NCBI GenBank assembly: GCA_946611495.1
Contig: CAMODR010000056.1
Location: forward strand, 1 to 7,330
From: an uncultured Methanobrevibacter sp.
GTDB taxonomy: Archaea > Methanobacteriota > Methanobacteria > Methanobacteriales > Methanobacteriaceae
DNA: 7,330 bases
Reading direction: 5' to 3'
In this document: in pieces, positions 1 through 6,289 of the stretch
Position numbering within the stretch: the stretch's first letter is position 1
Layout: the number at the start of each line of letters is the position of its first letter
Program-made: the position numbers and the translations under genes
The notes under the pieces: generated by a model
Database searches by the model: none
Told to the model about the DNA's origin: nothing
Seen by the model: the letters and a program-made list of their open reading frames with translations, nothing else

Positions 1-1298
1 GTTCCTCCGAATCCTTTTAAAATCTTTTCACATTCTTCAATGGATTCTTTGCTTAATGATTGTATTTTAAAGGTATAACTGACTTCATTTTCTTTTATAG
101 GGCTTCCCTTATAAATGTCTGTTATTTCAATGTCCACAATGTCTTTTGTTTCTTTTAAGGTGTCTTTGATAATGTGTGGACTTGAATTCTTATTGAAAAT
201 GCAACTGATGTCATATTCATATATCTTTTGATTATTGATCTTCCAGTTGTACAATTCCTTTTCGTTTAATATTTCAATGTTAGACATTTTTAGTCGTTTA
301 AGCTTATTGTTCATGTCTCTTAAGTAAACAAAGTCTAAATCGATTTCTTCAAGGACTCCTACATGGATTTGGCCAGAATAGATATGTCTTAATCCCATTT
401 CACATCCAACAGATTTTTGAAGAGTGTTTATCTCTTGGGTGATTGAGTTTACAGCCTTGTCACTTCTACCTAATGCCGCTTGGATATCTCCCATATGCTT
501 TGTTGCCCTAACTGCAATTTCAACGAATTTATCTTCGTCCTCATTTGTTAGAGCTTCCTTTAGTTCAGACATTGCATCGAATAACGCTTGTCTGATTTTC
601 TCTCCTCTCTTATTCTCATGTTGGATAGAGTATGTAAGGTATGGGTTTTGTGATACAATACGAGCTATTGTATCAATCATTAAGTTGTAAATAGGACTTT
701 CATAGTCTTCAGTATCCTTAATATTGACTTGGAGCTTTTCAATGGCTGCAGCAGTTGAAATATATGAAAAGTGGGTTAAAACCTGAACGACTGCCATCAT
801 ATCATCGTGATGCTCTGGTGTGGTTTCAATTATTCTCATTCCTTTATTTTCAAGGAATTTGTAGACTCTATCATACCATTTTCCTTTCATTAATGGGGTT
901 AAAACGATTATTTGGCCTCTTAAATCGCTGGTTCTTGGACCAAATACTGGGTGGGTAGGAATAAATTCAACAGAATCGCTTAGATTCTCCTTCATTTTGT
1001 AGCTTGGGCCTTCCTTGACAGATGTCACATCAAGCATTAATGATCCGTCTTTCATAAATGGCCCAAGGTCTTCAATGACTCCTTCAGTACTTGATATTGG
1101 AACAGAGATAATGACAATGTCACTGTTTTGAACTATCTTTCTATTGTTGTTAGAGTATTTGACTCCTAACTCTTCGCTTACTGCATTTCCAACTGCAGTG
1201 TCCCTTCCGGTTATTGTCACATCAAAATTATCTTCATTTAAGTACCAGGCCAATGTTTTTCCTAAACCTCTGGTTCCCCCAATAATTGCCACTTTCAT
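1..1298 (-). CDS. tyrA: Prephenate dehydrogenase, 3' end cut by window edge
   Basis: Reading from the ATG at 1298 gives 432 codons with no stop before the window edge. The product should oxidatively decarboxylate prephenate to 4-hydroxyphenylpyruvate in cytoplasmic tyrosine synthesis. Residues 1-165 are a Rossmann domain: glycine motif GGTRGLG (7-13), then TGRD (30-33) after the second strand. An arginine and no acidic residue there suggests NADP+ (inference). THPVFGP (115-121) carries the family histidine H116, and PEHHDD (161-166) plus LTHF (174-177) supply the other conserved histidines. Residues 170-300 look like the helical dimer domain. Residues from about 361 onward resemble an FDX-ACB fold (DIS at 363-365, DIYKGSPI at 394-401). 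Archaeal homologues are, from memory, about 430-450 residues, so only a short tail is missing. The Shine-Dalgarno AAAGGAG (1306-1312) lies 7 bases before the ATG. Confidence 0.9.
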   Translation of the reverse strand, partial: MKVAIIGGTRGLGKTLAWYLNEDNFDVTITGRDTAVGNAVSEELGVKYSNNNRKIVQNSDIVIISVPISSTEGVIEDLGPFMKDGSLMLDVTSVKEGPSYKMKENLSDSVEFIPTHPVFGPRTSDLRGQIIVLTPLMKGKWYDRVYKFLENKGMRIIETTPEHHDDMMAVVQVLTHFSYISTAAAIEKLQVNIKDTEDYESPIYNLMIDTIARIVSQNPYLTYSIQHENKRGEKIRQALFDAMSELKEALTNEDEDKFVEIAVRATKHMGDIQAALGRSDKAVNSITQEINTLQKSVGCEMGLRHIYSGQIHVGVLEEIDLDFVYLRDMNNKLKRLKMSNIEILNEKELYNWKINNQKIYEYDISCIFNKNSSPHIIKDTLKETKDIVDIEITDIYKGSPIKENEVSYTFKIQSLSKESIEECEKILKGFGG

Positions 1299-1373
1299 TG
1301 TGTTTCTCCTTTATAGTTATTTAAATATTTGTGTTGTTTTATTATGATGATTATTGATTGTTTAGGGCTTTAT

Positions 1374-1384
1374 TCCTATTAGGA
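1374..1384. promoter_or_regulatory. Small palindrome upstream of tyrA, possible operator
   Basis: TCCTATTAGGA is a perfect 5-bp inverted repeat around one central base. With a one-base bulge the symmetry extends to TTATTCCTA/TAGGATAA. It lies about 76 bases before the tyrA start and just downstream of a minus-strand TATA-like box (1408-1420), close to where transcription of tyrA could begin. An operator for an aromatic amino-acid repressor is one reading, but no known archaeal operator sequence is recognised here. Confidence 0.25.
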
Positions 1385-1407
1385 TAAGCTTTATCAATAA
1401 ACAAAAA

Positions 1408-1440
1408 CTTTTTATATTATCATCGGTTAATTTTATATAA
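1408..1440. promoter_or_regulatory. Divergent tyrA/pelA core promoter region (TATA-like boxes)
   Basis: The 259-base gap between the divergent genes holds TATA-like stretches at 1411-1420 (TTTATATTAT, preceded by A-rich bases 1403-1407) and 1431-1440 (TTTTATATAA), with a further one near 1470-1479. Archaeal TATA boxes sit about 25 bases before the transcription start. Read on the minus strand, 1408-1420 (ATAATATAAAAAG) could serve tyrA; read on the plus strand, 1431-1440 could serve pelA. In DNA this AT-rich the boxes cannot be assigned with certainty. Confidence 0.35.
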
Positions 1441-1443
1441 ACT

Positions 1444-1490
1444 ATAATCATATTTTATATTGTTATAATTTATATAATTTTTATGATTAT
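1444..1490. repeat. 9-bp inverted repeat upstream of pelA
   Basis: ATAATCATA (1444-1452) and TATGATTAT (1482-1490) are perfect reverse complements separated by 29 bases that include a TATA-like run. The right arm contains TTATGATT (1481-1488), which recurs upstream of hypC and the HD gene. It could be a paired protein-binding site flanking a promoter, or a chance symmetry in AT-rich DNA. Confidence 0.35.
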
Positions 1491-1557
1491 TTATTTTTCA
1501 TGTGTAAATAAAAGATTTTTATTCTGATTATTTTATTTTACTGGTTAAGGTGTTTTA

Positions 1558-2616
1558 ATGAAAATTATTGAAGAGGATCAAAGCAATGGTGTTGTTAAGG
1601 TTTTTCCAGAAACTTTAGATGATTTATGGCATTTGTCCCATATTATCGCTGAAGGAGATAAGGTATATTCTAAAACCACTCGTAGGATTCAGGATAATGG
1701 AGAGTCTGTGAGAAACAATGCTGGAGTTAAAAAAACATTCACTTTAGGAATCTCTGTTGAAAAGGTAAGCTTTCACATCTTCACTGGTAAATTAAGAATA
1801 TCTGGAACTATCATAAGCGGTCCTGAAGAGTATATTGCAATGGGAGACCATCATACAATTGAAGCTAAGCTCAATAATAGATTAACTATTAAAAAGGAAA
1901 AATGGTCTCATTATGCTATAAATCGTGTTAATCAAGCTATTGAAGCATCTAAAAAATTGTCTGCTATGATTGTCGTAATAGAAGATGATGTTGCAGACTT
2001 TGGTTTGATGAGGCAGTATGGAATTGAATATTATGGTCCTGTAATGGGAAATGTCTCTGGAAAACGCATAATTGACAAGAATCGTAAGAAAAACATTGAA
2101 AAGTTCTACAGTAATATTGTGGAATATATCAATAAGTTTGAAAATGTTCATACAATCATTCTTGCAGGTCCAGGATTCTTTAAGAACGATTTCTATAAGT
2201 ATTTAGAATCTAAGCATAAGGACATTGCAAAGAATACAATCATTGAATCTACAGGTTCTGGAGGCCGTGTAGGAATTCATGAGGTCTTAAAGAAAGGAAT
2301 TGTTGAGAAGCTGTCAACTGAAAATAGGGTTGCATTTGAAATATCTGCAATCGAGAATATCCTTCAGGAAATTGCTAAAAACTCTCCTCTTGTTGTTTAC
2401 GGTAAAAAAGAAGTTCAAAATGCCATTAATTTAGGAGCTATTGAAAAATTGATTGTCTTAGATAAGATAGTCAGAAGCGAAGACCTTGAAAATTCAATGG
2501 ATATGGTTGAAAACATGTCTGGTGAGGTTTTGGTAATAAGCAGTGAACATGAGGGCGGAAAACAGCTTGAGGCCTTAGGTGGAATGGCTGCTATATTAAG
2601 GTATGCTATTTCTTAA
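1558..2616 (+). CDS. pelA: Pelota/Dom34 ribosome-rescue factor
   Basis: The 352-residue protein has the usual length of archaeal pelota. Pelota enters the A site of stalled ribosomes, delivered in archaea by the EF1A GTPase, and with ABCE1 splits the ribosome for no-go/non-stop rescue in the cytoplasm. The N-terminal Sm-like domain spans about 1-130 (start MKIIEEDQSNG, VFPETLDDLWHL at 15-26, DHHT at 97-100). The central eRF1-like domain spans about 131-260 (AGPGFF 203-208, STGSGGRVGIHEVL 231-244). The C-terminal L7Ae-like domain covers about 265-352 (YGKKEV 281-286, NLGAIEKLIVLD 291-302, GGMAAILRY 341-349). The GGQ peptide-release loop of eRF1 is absent, as expected for pelota. The Shine-Dalgarno AAGGTG (1547-1552) lies 5 bases before the ATG. 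It is divergent from tyrA and probably monocistronic, because T-runs follow. Confidence 0.96.
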   Translation: MKIIEEDQSNGVVKVFPETLDDLWHLSHIIAEGDKVYSKTTRRIQDNGESVRNNAGVKKTFTLGISVEKVSFHIFTGKLRISGTIISGPEEYIAMGDHHTIEAKLNNRLTIKKEKWSHYAINRVNQAIEASKKLSAMIVVIEDDVADFGLMRQYGIEYYGPVMGNVSGKRIIDKNRKKNIEKFYSNIVEYINKFENVHTIILAGPGFFKNDFYKYLESKHKDIAKNTIIESTGSGGRVGIHEVLKKGIVEKLSTENRVAFEISAIENILQEIAKNSPLVVYGKKEVQNAINLGAIEKLIVLDKIVRSEDLENSMDMVENMSGEVLVISSEHEGGKQLEALGGMAAILRYAIS

Positions 2617-2658
2617 TAATTTTACTTAACAATTTTTTAAATATTTTAACAATTTAAC

Positions 2659-2693
2659 TTTTTTTCATTTTTATTAATTAACTATTATTTTTT
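2659..2693 (+). terminator. Poly-T terminator region after pelA
   Basis: T-runs at 2659-2665, 2668-2672 and 2688-2693 begin about 40 bases after the pelA stop codon. Archaeal RNA polymerase terminates at such T-runs without needing a hairpin. No convincing stem precedes them. Confidence 0.45.
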
Positions 2694-2743
2694 CATTTTA
2701 TCAGTTATTTTAATACTTGGTGGAGCATTGTTTTTAAATAAAG

Positions 2744-2753
2744 ATTTATATTA
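2744..2753 (+). promoter_or_regulatory. Candidate TATA box for the MraY-like gene
   Basis: ATTTATATTA is preceded by the A-rich AAATAAAG (2736-2743), which could act as a BRE. A start about 25 bases downstream would give a leader of roughly 120 bases. The rest of the 2617-2895 gap is AT-rich and holds other weaker TATA-like runs and a direct repeat, so the choice is tentative. Confidence 0.4.
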
Positions 2754-2774
2754 TAATTTATAAATAATATAATA

Positions 2775-2800
2775 CTTTGAAAATATTATGCTTTGAAAAT
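2775..2800 (+). repeat. Direct repeat CTTTGAAAAT x2
   Basis: CTTTGAAAAT occurs at 2775-2784 and again at 2791-2800, a 16-base period, just downstream of the candidate TATA box. A related inverted sequence, TTTTCAAG, lies at 2828-2835. It may be a regulator site or a chance repeat. Confidence 0.3.
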
Positions 2801-2895
2801 TTTTATTTAAATTTATAATTAATAAGGTTTTCAAGAGAATTTTTATTAAATATTTACAAATTGAATTTTTATTATTGACTTAAAGGATTATTAAC

Positions 2896-3852
2896 ATGTT
2901 TATAGAATTATTAGTTGTATTCATATTATGTTTTATAGGAACTGGAGTATTGAATATACTCTTCCGTTTCTTTGGAAAACGTGGATATATGGGTAATCTA
3001 TATGAAACAGTAAGGGGAGGAACTCCTAGAGCTATTGGGATAATTCCTTTCATTTTAATCAGTCTGTTTTTACCAAGCGGATTTAATAATCTTGTGCTTG
3101 TTATGGGTTTATGCGCTCTAATAGATGATATTGTAGGCAGAAGAAAGATCACTAATTTGCCTATTGAAATTGGTCAGCTTGTAAGAGGAATAGGTATGCT
3201 TTGTGTAATTGGAATAGGATATCCGATTATGGGAATCTCATCCATTTTAGTTGCTCTTATGATTCAGCCAATGAATATTGCAGACATGCAGCCTGGAACT
3301 GCAGCAAGTGTAACAATCATAATGAGTTTCTTTACACTTTTAGTGGTTTTAATCTTAGGTGTAGGTCCTGTAAATGAAATACCTGCATATTATGTTCCAT
3401 TGCTTACATTAGTTACTTGTATAGCTTATTGTCCTTTGGATTTCGCTGGAAAGATTATGATGGGTGAAGTAGGTAACCACACTTTTGCTATAGCCTTAGG
3501 TATTTGCTTCTATGTTTTAGGAGGATTCCTAGGAACATTGATCTTATTCATCATAACCACTGGAGTAATTGCATACTTAAGAAGATATAACCTATCAAGA
3601 TTCCTTATAAATAAATTGCATATTCCAAATCCTACTTTCGGCGATTTATTTATGGATGTATTAACTGGCGGAGGTTTAGGAGACTTATTAAGGAAAATCA
3701 TCCTTAAATCTAACCAGTATGAAATTGATAATGAATTATTTATTTTGCTTGGATTTAGAAGATTATTGTATAATCCATATTCTCCAAATTTAGAAAGAGT
3801 TGTTGAAAAAGACAGTAGAACTAAACGTGTAGAATTAAGAAGGTTAAATTAA
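2896..3852 (+). CDS. MraY/WecA-family polyprenyl-phosphate sugar-phosphate transferase
   Basis: This 318-residue integral membrane protein has about 7-9 hydrophobic segments within residues 1-228 and a basic cytoplasmic tail (229-318). The family moves a sugar-1-phosphate from a UDP-sugar to an isoprenoid phosphate at the inner membrane face. Motifs in family order are RGGTPR (40-45, like the K/R-GTP-GG loop), LIDDIVGRR (75-83, the paired aspartates D77-D78), NIADMQPGTAA (127-137, in place of the N-x-x-D/DG-DG-A segment) and GEVGNH (190-195, in place of GD-x-G). E191 stands where an Asp is usual. In a methanogen, roles in pseudomurein, glycolipid or N-glycan precursor synthesis are possible; the substrate cannot be read from sequence. 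The Shine-Dalgarno AAAGGA (2882-2887) is 8 bases before the ATG. The nitroreductase gene follows 78 bases later. Confidence 0.8.
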   Translation: MFIELLVVFILCFIGTGVLNILFRFFGKRGYMGNLYETVRGGTPRAIGIIPFILISLFLPSGFNNLVLVMGLCALIDDIVGRRKITNLPIEIGQLVRGIGMLCVIGIGYPIMGISSILVALMIQPMNIADMQPGTAASVTIIMSFFTLLVVLILGVGPVNEIPAYYVPLLTLVTCIAYCPLDFAGKIMMGEVGNHTFAIALGICFYVLGGFLGTLILFIITTGVIAYLRRYNLSRFLINKLHIPNPTFGDLFMDVLTGGGLGDLLRKIILKSNQYEIDNELFILLGFRRLLYNPYSPNLERVVEKDSRTKRVELRRLN

Positions 3853-3873
3853 ATTTAGTTTAATTAATCCTCT

Positions 3874-3892
3874 TATTTATCTATTTATCTAT
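3874..3892 (+). repeat. Short tandem repeat TATTTATC
   Basis: Two copies of TATTTATC (3874-3881, 3882-3889) plus a partial third lie in the 78-base gap between the MraY-like and nitroreductase genes. A weak TATA-like TCTATAATTTTA follows. No clear terminator separates the two genes, so read-through is plausible. Confidence 0.35.
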
Positions 3893-3930
3893 AATTTTAT
3901 TTTATTTATTTTTATAGTGAGGTAATTTTT

Positions 3931-4476
3931 ATGGCTGACGTATTTGATGTAATTAAAAATAGGAGAAGTGTAAGGGCTTATAAGGATGAGCAAATTAGTG
4001 ATGATGATATTGAAAAAATATTAGAAGCAGCTATTATGGCTCCTACTGCAAGAGGAGAAGCTCCATGGCATTTCACTGTTGTTCAAAACAAGGAAATTCT
4101 TGAAGACATTAATGCTTCTGTACACAGTATTTTAAAGAATTCTGGTGATGAGGTTCTTGAAGCAATTGCTAACTCTGGTGTAAATGTAATGCACAATGCT
4201 CCAACAGTTGTTTTTGTATCTGCTAAATCAGATGCTACCAATATGCAAGCAGACTGTTCTGCAGCTATTGAAAACATGCTTCTTGCAGCTGAAGGCTTAG
4301 ACATTGGATCCTGTTGGTTAGGTCTTGTTGCAGTTTACTTCAGCATTGAGGAAAACTTGAAAAAACTTCATATTCCTGAAGGATACACTCCTTTATATGG
4401 TGTTTCATTAGGTTATAAGGTTGAAGAAAACGAACCAAACCCACGTAGCGATGTCTTTGTAAATTGGTTAAAATAA
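3931..4476 (+). CDS. Nitroreductase-family FMN oxidoreductase
   Basis: This 181-residue protein is a short member of the nitroreductase family, whose dimers bind FMN and reduce nitro compounds, quinones or other acceptors with NAD(P)H. The FMN phosphate loop RRSVRAY (11-17) opens the protein. APTARGEAPWHFTVV (37-51) matches the family A-P-S-x-x-N-x-Q-P-W-x-F segment, with G42 and A44 differing from the common N and Q. ADCSAAIENMLLAAEGLDIG (107-126) followed by SCW (127-129), and PEGYTPLYGVSLGY (149-162), are the two other conserved blocks. The Shine-Dalgarno GAGGT (3919-3923) sits 7 bases before the ATG. The physiological substrate is unknown; in a strict anaerobe an F420- or ferredoxin-linked or detoxifying role is possible but not shown. 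Confidence 0.9.
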   Translation: MADVFDVIKNRRSVRAYKDEQISDDDIEKILEAAIMAPTARGEAPWHFTVVQNKEILEDINASVHSILKNSGDEVLEAIANSGVNVMHNAPTVVFVSAKSDATNMQADCSAAIENMLLAAEGLDIGSCWLGLVAVYFSIEENLKKLHIPEGYTPLYGVSLGYKVEENEPNPRSDVFVNWLK

Positions 4477-4493
4477 GTTAATTAATTTACAAC

Positions 4494-4543
4494 TTTTTTC
4501 TTTTTTTAAAATAATCTTTTTTATTATATTTTTTTTAAAATAA
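4494..4543 (+). terminator. Poly-T tract with 14-base direct repeat after nitroreductase gene
   Basis: T-runs at 4494-4499, 4501-4507, 4517-4522 and 4529-4536 start 18 bases after the stop codon, a typical archaeal T-rich terminator. TTTTTTTAAAATAA occurs twice (4501-4514 and 4530-4543), so the tract may have grown by a local duplication. Confidence 0.55.
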
Positions 4544-4545
4544 GT

Positions 4546-4589
4546 AATTAGGATAAAATAAAAGTATTTTATCCCTTAATTCTTTTTTT
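4546..4589 (+). terminator. Hairpin plus T7 terminator in convergent gap
   Basis: GGATAAAATA (4551-4560) and TATTTTATCC (4565-4574) form a perfect 10-bp stem with an AAAG loop. With a two-base bulge the stem extends by AATTA (4546-4550) pairing TAATT (4577-4581), about 15 bp in all. T7 (4583-4589) follows directly on the plus strand. The minus-strand side is A-rich, so it looks like a backup terminator for the plus-strand genes, though the stem forms in either transcript. Confidence 0.6.
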
Positions 4590-4651
4590 ATATTTTATTT
4601 AAACTTTTTAATAGTTTTTATTTTCTTTAAAATTTTATAGCAGTTCTTTTT

Positions 4652-6028
4652 TTACATTATCTTTAAGATCTTATAATATGCATCAGTTGATGGATGAACT
4701 TCTAAAAAGTCGTCAAATGCTTCTTTTTTTATTCCCATATTCATTAGGAATGCAAGATATGCAGTATCATCAATTGAAGATGGTGATATTGAACTGACTC
4801 TTTCAACTTCTTCAGTTTCACTATTCAATGAAACTTTAGTAAGTCCTGTTCCTCCATTTAAGATTCTCCAAAATGCATGAGGTCCAGCTAAACCTGGAAT
4901 TACTACATGGTCTAGGTTTTCTGTATCTCTATCCTTGTCTAGCCTTTGTGTGAAGCTAACATCCATATCCAATGTTAATGATTGAGGAACTACAACATCT
5001 TCGACTTTATTTAAGTATCCTGCCATATTTCTTGCTGCAGCTATTCCCTCTTTTCTTGCAACAGGAGTTAAGTTAACTCCTCCAGTCACATCTCCTGCAG
5101 AGTAGATGTGAGGATTAGAGCTTTGTAAGAATTCGTTTACTTTAACGTAGCCTTTCTCATCTAATTCAACAATTCCTTCAAGGATTTCGGAATTAGGGAT
5201 TCTGCCTGTAGCTATTAAGGTTTTTCCTTCAAACTCGCCTTTATCGGTTATTATAGAGTTTTCCTTTATTTCCTTTATATTTGTGTCCTCTAAGATTTCA
5301 ACCTCTTCAAGAAGGTCATTTACAACATAATCCTTGATTTCGCTCTCTAAGTCCTTAAGGATCTTTGACCTTGCAATGATTTTCACTTGGCTTCCAAAGC
5401 TTGAGAATATGTTTGAAAGCTCTGTAGCGATAATTCCTCCTCCAACTATATTTAGCTTTTCAGGAACTTCTTCTAAATTAAGAACATCACTACTTACTAA
5501 AGCATATTCCTTTCCAGGAATGTCTGGAATAAATGGCCTTGCTCCAGTGGCTACCAATAGGTTTTCCGCTTCAAAAATCGCATATTCCTCATCGCTTTCT
5601 TTAAGAGCGTCCTTTTGGAGAGGATATTCCTTGTCGATTTTAACCTTTACAATAATCTTATTGTCTTCTGCTTCAATGACTGCATCTCCATAAATGACTT
5701 CATTGTTTACACTTTCGTTTTCCTCTTGATTTAATTTTCTAAGAATGGATTGAGTTTTTTTCACATTGTTACAAGCTTCCTTATAGTCAAGGGAGATGTT
5801 TCCATTAATGAATCCTATTTCGCTAAATCTTTTGTAGTTTCTTAAAAAGCGACTAATGTCTGTTAATGCACAAACGACCATACATCCTTCATTTAAACAG
5901 GTTCCTGCAATATGTTTTCTTTCAACAAGAAGGGTTTCTTCACCAAGTTTTCCTAGTTCAAATGAGCCTAATCTGCCTGCAGGGCCTGCTCCAATAACTA
6001 TATTTTTAAATTTCTTAATTTCAGTCAT
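4652..6028 (-). CDS. FAD/NAD(P) pyridine nucleotide-disulfide oxidoreductase (Lpd/Mer-like), unusual active site
   Basis: This 458-residue protein has the length and layout of the dihydrolipoamide dehydrogenase/glutathione/mercuric reductase family. It has the FAD motif GAGPAG (13-18), redox pair C44-C49 in GTCLNEGC, ATGARP (160-165), NAD(P) motif GGGIIATE (196-203), ATGRIPN (273-279) and AGDVTGGVNL (311-320). The dimer domain covers about 345-458. R220 after the second strand of the NAD(P) domain suggests NADPH over NADH (inference). The usual I-P-S-K after the second Cys is M-V-V-C, giving a third cysteine C53 in place of the lysine. The C-terminal His is kept (H445-P-S-T), but the partner Glu five residues on is A450. 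Residues about 128-152 look like an insertion. Methanogens generally lack 2-oxoacid dehydrogenase complexes, so lipoamide is doubtful and the substrate is unknown. The Shine-Dalgarno AAAGGGA (6034-6040) lies 5 bases before the ATG. Confidence 0.9.
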   Translation of the reverse strand: MTEIKKFKNIVIGAGPAGRLGSFELGKLGEETLLVERKHIAGTCLNEGCMVVCALTDISRFLRNYKRFSEIGFINGNISLDYKEACNNVKKTQSILRKLNQEENESVNNEVIYGDAVIEAEDNKIIVKVKIDKEYPLQKDALKESDEEYAIFEAENLLVATGARPFIPDIPGKEYALVSSDVLNLEEVPEKLNIVGGGIIATELSNIFSSFGSQVKIIARSKILKDLESEIKDYVVNDLLEEVEILEDTNIKEIKENSIITDKGEFEGKTLIATGRIPNSEILEGIVELDEKGYVKVNEFLQSSNPHIYSAGDVTGGVNLTPVARKEGIAAARNMAGYLNKVEDVVVPQSLTLDMDVSFTQRLDKDRDTENLDHVVIPGLAGPHAFWRILNGGTGLTKVSLNSETEEVERVSSISPSSIDDTAYLAFLMNMGIKKEAFDDFLEVHPSTDAYYKILKIM

Positions 6029-6146
6029 TTTAATCCCTTTAATTAATATTTAATATGTTAATAAATTGTTTTTCTTATGCTTATAGTTTATTATACTAAG
6101 TTATGTTCAATATACTATAAATTATTTGTTTTATACAATAAAAATA

Positions 6147-6155
6147 TTTATATAA
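6147..6155 (+). promoter_or_regulatory. Candidate TATA box for hypC
   Basis: TTTATATAA is close to the methanogen TATA consensus and is preceded by the A-rich AATAAAAAT (6138-6146), a plausible BRE. A start about 25 bases on would give a leader of roughly 110 bases containing the inverted repeat at 6194-6239. The left half of the 6029-6289 gap must also hold the promoter of the divergent oxidoreductase gene; TATA-like runs such as ATTTATAGTATAT (minus strand, near 6110-6122) are candidates, but none stands out. Confidence 0.45.
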
Positions 6156-6193
6156 TGTAAGAACTAATAAATTAATTATAAATAAATTGATTT

Positions 6194-6239
6194 TAATTAT
6201 GATTGTTGATTAAAAATTCATTTGAAAAAATCATAATTA
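6194..6239 (+). repeat. 11-bp perfect inverted repeat upstream of hypC
   Basis: TAATTATGATT (6194-6204) and AATCATAATTA (6229-6239) are exact reverse complements around a 24-base spacer. They lie between the candidate TATA box and the Shine-Dalgarno of hypC. They could form a stem-loop in the leader or be paired operator half-sites. The TTATGATT core also occurs upstream of pelA and the HD gene. Confidence 0.5.
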
Positions 6240-6273
6240 TACTATTTAACTAATAATTTTTATTAAAAAACTT

Positions 6274-6280
6274 AAAGGAG
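6274..6280 (+). promoter_or_regulatory. Shine-Dalgarno that fixes the hypC start
   Basis: AAAGGAG is the best ribosome-binding site here. ATG triplets at 6282 and 6285 are too close to it (1 and 4 bases) and out of frame. The ATG at 6290 is 9 bases away and gives the family start Met-Cys. Confidence 0.8.
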
Positions 6281-6289
6281 AATGATGTT

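Noticed and set aside
246..253. TTGTACAA, resembling the TrpY TGTACA box
   Set aside because: It is inside the tyrA coding region near the 3' end, far from any promoter, and is a single copy.
424..1347. Plus-strand open frames at 424-690, 755-958 and 1144-1347
   Set aside because: They lie opposite the well-supported tyrA gene, show no recognisable motifs and lack convincing ribosome-binding sites.
1882..2151. Minus-strand open frame inside pelA
   Set aside because: Shadow of the pelA reading frame; composition mirrors the sense gene and there is no family resemblance.
2880..3701. Minus-strand open frames inside the MraY-like gene (2880-3152, 3510-3701)
   Set aside because: Antisense shadows of a gene with clear family motifs in its own frame.
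4083..4304. Minus-strand open frame inside the nitroreductase gene
   Set aside because: Antisense shadow with no motif.
5334..6053. Plus-strand open frames at 5334-5693 and 5856-6053
   Set aside because: Antisense to the disulfide oxidoreductase, which has all its FAD and NAD(P) motifs in the minus frame.
6080..6120. TTATAGT/ACTATAA inverted pair upstream of the disulfide oxidoreductase gene
   Set aside because: Only 7 bp of pure low-complexity sequence with a long spacer, likely by chance in this AT-rich gap.
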